Assembly: GCA_035547755.1 (NCBI GenBank)
Contig: DASZUG010000090.1
Location: 1-64,000 of the forward strand
DNA length: 64,000 bases
DNA from: Mesorhizobium_L sp035547755
GTDB lineage: Bacteria; Pseudomonadota; Alphaproteobacteria; Rhizobiales; Rhizobiaceae
Reading direction: 5' to 3'
Shown here: one piece after another, positions 61,441 to 64,000 of the stretch
How positions within the stretch are numbered: position 1 is the stretch's first letter
Layout: every line of letters begins with the position of its first letter
Position numbers and translations under genes: made by a program
The notes under the pieces: model-generated
Seen by the model: only the letters and a program-made list of their open reading frames with translations
Database searches by the model: none
What the model was told of the DNA's origin: nothing

Positions 61441-62138
61441 CGCCGGAAACGGAAAACGCGCGGGCGGCCCGAACCGATACCGAGGCCGGCAGCGACACGC
61501 TGAGCATGCGCGCCGCCAGCCTGATCGAGCGGGACATCCTTTCCGGCCTGTGGGGGCCGGAAGCGCGGCTCGGCATACACGCGCTTTCCGCCCACTACGG
61601 CATCGGAGCCACGCCGTTGCGCGAAGGTATGTCGCGCCTCGTTTCGCGTGGGCTTGTGATGGCGCTCGGCCAGCGCGGCTTTCGCGTGGCAAGCGTGTCG
61701 CGTGCGGATCTCGAAGATATTACGCGTGTCCGGACACTGATTGAATCGGAGGCGCTCAGCCGCTCCATCGAGAAGGGTGACGACGAATGGGAGGCGGCGA
61801 TCGTCGCCTGCCTGCACCGGCTCCGGCAGAAATTGCTGCGCGATCCGAAGACGATGCGCGAGGGCACGCCGGAATTCGACACGCTGCACAAGGCGTTTCA
61901 CCGCTCGCTCATTGCCGCCTGCGACTCGGAACGGCTGCTGGCGCTTCACGACGACCTCTACCTGCAGGCCTATCGCTACCGGCGCGTCATGATGAGCCGC
62001 TTCGAGGACCCGCAATGGTTCATCAGGGTGCATCAGGAACTCGCTGATCAGGTCCTCTCGCGTGAAACGGATGCTGCGCTGAAGCTTCTTTCGGGGCATC
62101 TCGCCTCTACGTTGGAGGTGGTCTATGGAAAGGACTGA
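61437..62138 (+). CDS. GntR-family regulator inside the importer operon
   Basis: 233 residues from GTG 61437, overlapping the stop of the binding-protein gene; the frame extends far upstream as a shadow. DNA-binding: MRAASLIERDILSGLWGPEA, LGIHALSAHYGIGATPLREG MSRLVSRGLV. The FCD domain has VRTLIESEALSRSIEKGD, DTLHKAFHRSLIAACDSERL and VHQELADQVLSRETDAALKL. A regulator placed between binding protein and ATPase within one operon is uncommon and points to autoregulation. Its 3' end overlaps the ATPase start by 14 bp. Confidence 0.9.
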   Translation: MTPETENARAARTDTEAGSDTLSMRAASLIERDILSGLWGPEARLGIHALSAHYGIGATPLREGMSRLVSRGLVMALGQRGFRVASVSRADLEDITRVRTLIESEALSRSIEKGDDEWEAAIVACLHRLRQKLLRDPKTMREGTPEFDTLHKAFHRSLIAACDSERLLALHDDLYLQAYRYRRVMMSRFEDPQWFIRVHQELADQVLSRETDAALKLLSGHLASTLEVVYGKD

Positions 62139-62937
62139 CCTCCATGGTCTTGCCGGACAGGGAGCCTGTGCCGTAAGGCCTGCGGCGATCGAATTCCGGG
62201 AAGTCGGTCTTGCCTATAGCGGCAAGCCGATCCTTGCCGACCTGTCGCTTGCGGTCGGCAAGGGCGAGATCGTCTGCGTCATCGGCCCTTCCGGCTGCGG
62301 CAAGACGACGGCGCTCAGGGTAGCGGGCGGTCTCGTGAGGCCGGGTTCCGGCAGCGTGACGGTCGGGGGCAGGCCGATCACCGGACCGCGACGCGACGTC
62401 GCCATCGTCTTCCAGGATTATGGCAAGGCGCTGCTGCCCTGGCGCACCGCCGCCGGCAACGTGTCGCTGGCGCTCGAAGCGGCCGGCGCGCCAATGCGCG
62501 AGCGCAAGGTCCGCATTCACGCTCTGCTCGAGAAGGTCGGGCTGCACGGCCATGCCGACAAATATCCAACCGAAATGTCGGGCGGCATGCAGCAGCGGCT
62601 GCAGATCGCCCGCTGCCTCGCCCAGGAGCCGTCGGTGCTCCTCATGGACGAGCCTTTCGGGGCACTCGACGCCATGACCCGGCAGACGCTCCAGGACGAG
62701 ATGCTGTCGATCGTGGCCGAGACCGGCGCGACTGTTTTCTTCGTCACCCACGACCTCGAAGAGGCGATCTATCTCGGTGACAGGGTGATCGGGTTGCTGC
62801 CCAACCCTGGGCGCATCGGCACCATCGCCGAGGTTGGCCTCCCACGCCCGCGCAACCAGCTCGAAACCCGCGAAATGCCGGAATTCCTCAGGCTCAGGCG
62901 CGCGCTGTTCGATTTCATCGAGAAAGCGGAAGGATGA
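62125..62937 (+). CDS. SsuB/TauB-type ABC importer ATPase
   Basis: 270 residues. Walker A VIGPSGCGKTTALRVAGG, Q-loop IVFQDYGKALLPWRTAAGN, signature TEMSGGMQQRLQIARCLAQ, Walker B SVLLMDEPFGALDAMTRQT, and the family's late FFVTHDLEEAIYLGDRV. It drives uptake of the ligand of the NMT1-type binding protein. Confidence 0.94.
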   Translation: MERTDLHGLAGQGACAVRPAAIEFREVGLAYSGKPILADLSLAVGKGEIVCVIGPSGCGKTTALRVAGGLVRPGSGSVTVGGRPITGPRRDVAIVFQDYGKALLPWRTAAGNVSLALEAAGAPMRERKVRIHALLEKVGLHGHADKYPTEMSGGMQQRLQIARCLAQEPSVLLMDEPFGALDAMTRQTLQDEMLSIVAETGATVFFVTHDLEEAIYLGDRVIGLLPNPGRIGTIAEVGLPRPRNQLETREMPEFLRLRRALFDFIEKAEG

Positions 62938-63695
62938 GCCGCACGGCAAAGGCGCTGGCTATACCGGCAGCGCTGCTGGTTGCTGCGGAAATCGCCGTCC
63001 GCCTCTCCGGCACGGCCAGCCTCGCGGTCGCGCCGCCGAGTTCCGTGGTCGTCGCACTTCTGGCGGCGCTCGGCGACGGTACCATGCTGGCCGCGACGCG
63101 CGACACGCTGGCTTGCGCCTTCGGCGGCCTCTTCCTCGGCGGGGCGATCGGGCTTGTTCTCGGACTTCTCTTCGGCCTCGTTCGGCCGCTCGACCGGTTG
63201 ATGGAACTGACCGTCGAAGCGATCCGTCCGATCCCTTCCGTCGCGCTCATCCCGATCGGCATGCTCTCGCTCGGCTTCGGCTACGGTTTCGAGATTGCCA
63301 TCGTCGCTTTCGCCTGTGTTTGGACCATGCTGATCATGACGCGCGCAGCGATTGCCGGCATCGAACCGCGCCTGCTGGAGGTTTCGCGGGCGTTGCGCCT
63401 TTCCACGCCCCAGCGCATTTTCAAGATCGTCATTCCGGCGGCGCTTCCGCGCATTATCGTCGCTTTCCGACTGGCCGCCGGCTTCGCGCTGGTCGTGGCG
63501 GTAACCGTCGAGATCGCCGCCAATCCGCAGGGGATGGGTTACGGCATCCTGATCGCGCAGCAATCGCTCAGTCCGCAGCTGATGCTCGCCTATCTCCTCT
63601 GGATCGGCCTCGTCGGCTATGGACTGAACGTTCTTCTTTCGCTGGCGCAGAAGAAACTGCTTGGCCGCGCGGCGATGGTGGAGGTCCGGCGATGA
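62934..63695 (+). CDS. SsuC/TauC-type ABC permease, first
   Basis: 253 residues, six membrane helices expected. GGAIGLVLGLLFGLVRPLDR, then the family block IRPIPSVALIPIGMLSLGFG, and the EAA loop LLEVSRALRLSTPQRIFKIV IPAALPRI. It overlaps the ATPase gene by 4 bp and the next permease by 4 bp. Confidence 0.93.
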   Translation: MSRTAKALAIPAALLVAAEIAVRLSGTASLAVAPPSSVVVALLAALGDGTMLAATRDTLACAFGGLFLGGAIGLVLGLLFGLVRPLDRLMELTVEAIRPIPSVALIPIGMLSLGFGYGFEIAIVAFACVWTMLIMTRAAIAGIEPRLLEVSRALRLSTPQRIFKIVIPAALPRIIVAFRLAAGFALVVAVTVEIAANPQGMGYGILIAQQSLSPQLMLAYLLWIGLVGYGLNVLLSLAQKKLLGRAAMVEVRR

Positions 63696-64000
63696 ACGCC
63701 CGCCGCGCGCTTTGGCTCGCCGGCAGCTTCCTCGTCGCGGCGGGCTTTGTCTGGCTCTGGCAATGGATCGCCGACCACCGGCTGATCTCGCCGGTCTTCC
63801 TGCCCGGACCCGATCGTGCGTGGGCGGCATTGGTCAAGGGGATGACTGACGGCGACCTCGCCGAAAAACTCTTCGCCACCATCAGGCGCATGATCTATGG
63901 CTGGCTGCTCGCCTCGCTTGTCGGCATCGCGCTTGGCGCCGCCATCGGCACGTCGAAGGTGCTGCGCGAATATCTGGCGCCGATGTTCGAGTTCCTGCGG
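63692..64000 (+). CDS. SsuC/TauC-type ABC permease, second, cut by the window edge
   Basis: The first 103 residues are present. RRALWLAGSFLVAAGFVWLW is the first helix, followed by ISPVFLPGPDRAWAAL, the region before TM2 common to this family, and IYGWLLASLVGIALGAAIG. Two different permeases in one SsuABC-type operon imply a heterodimeric channel. The C-terminal half lies outside the window. Confidence 0.88.
   Translation, partial: MNARRALWLAGSFLVAAGFVWLWQWIADHRLISPVFLPGPDRAWAALVKGMTDGDLAEKLFATIRRMIYGWLLASLVGIALGAAIGTSKVLREYLAPMFEFLR

Noticed and set aside
1..64000. CRISPR arrays, rRNA genes, intact tRNA genes, insertion sequences
   Set aside because: I looked for regularly spaced repeats, complete cloverleaf genes, rRNA signatures and transposase frames and found none.

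Overview
The window is high-GC alphaproteobacterial DNA, most likely from the order Rhizobiales (Hyphomicrobiales). The evidence is the gene families, the dense leftward and rightward catabolic operons each paired with its own ABC importer, and two copies of a RIME-like rhizobial intergenic palindrome (50505-50607 and 57016-57117). No species can be named from the sequence alone.

Positions 1-14191 are mobile DNA at a tRNA-Gly(GCC) attachment site. A first tyrosine integrase (start at 226, cut by the window edge) lies about 190 bp left of a 46-base 3' remnant of tRNA-Gly (420-465). The 18-bp core cttgccaaggttggggtc at 420-437, which covers the tRNA anticodon region, recurs exactly at 14174-14191. 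This brackets a 13.8-kb element: an integrase about 180 bp inside the right repeat, a small hypothetical gene, an AlpA-type excisionase/regulator, a prim-pol/ATPase replication protein, an XRE regulator, a small membrane protein, and a defence operon. The layout is that of a P4/PICI-like phage satellite. The cargo is a 2092-residue STAND NTPase with an N-terminal PD-(D/E)xK (Cap4/DUF4297-like) nuclease plus a 235-residue partner, resembling type 3 AVAST (Avs3a/Avs3b). It is visibly more A/T-rich than the catabolic genes that follow.

From 14.5 kb onward the window is a row of catabolic modules. (1) 14551-24047, leftward: cupin, acetoacetyl-CoA-synthetase-like ligase, SDR dehydrogenase, SMP-30 lactonase, and a CUT2 sugar-type importer (binding protein, double ATPase, and a fused double permease), with a divergent GntR regulator. 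(2) 25305-26129: gene remnants (MFS tail, frameshifted IclR). (3) 26255-35516: a YtcJ-like amidohydrolase with a coupled COG0523 metallochaperone, a divergent LysR regulator with a strong operator palindrome, and a complete Dpp/Opp-type importer. (4) 35718-46626: a large PAS-rich hybrid histidine kinase, small membrane and VOC proteins, a frameshifted membrane-protein gene, a purine module (TetR, DUF3311, SSS symporter, adenosine-deaminase-like enzyme) with an apparently leaderless autoregulated promoter, an ankyrin protein and a nucleoside deaminase. (5) 46789-56840, leftward: IclR, a fused hydantoinase/5-oxoprolinase, and a second Dpp/Opp-type importer. (6) 57170-64000: M20 amidohydrolase, cyclase-family hydrolase and FAH-family enzyme, divergent from an SsuABC/NMT1-type importer with its own GntR regulator, running off the right edge.

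In each module an importer, hydrolytic or ligating enzymes and a local regulator sit together, so the substrates are probably small amides, lactams, nucleosides or sugar acids. The exact substrate is not readable from sequence in any of them. No CRISPR array, rRNA, intact tRNA or insertion sequence was seen.
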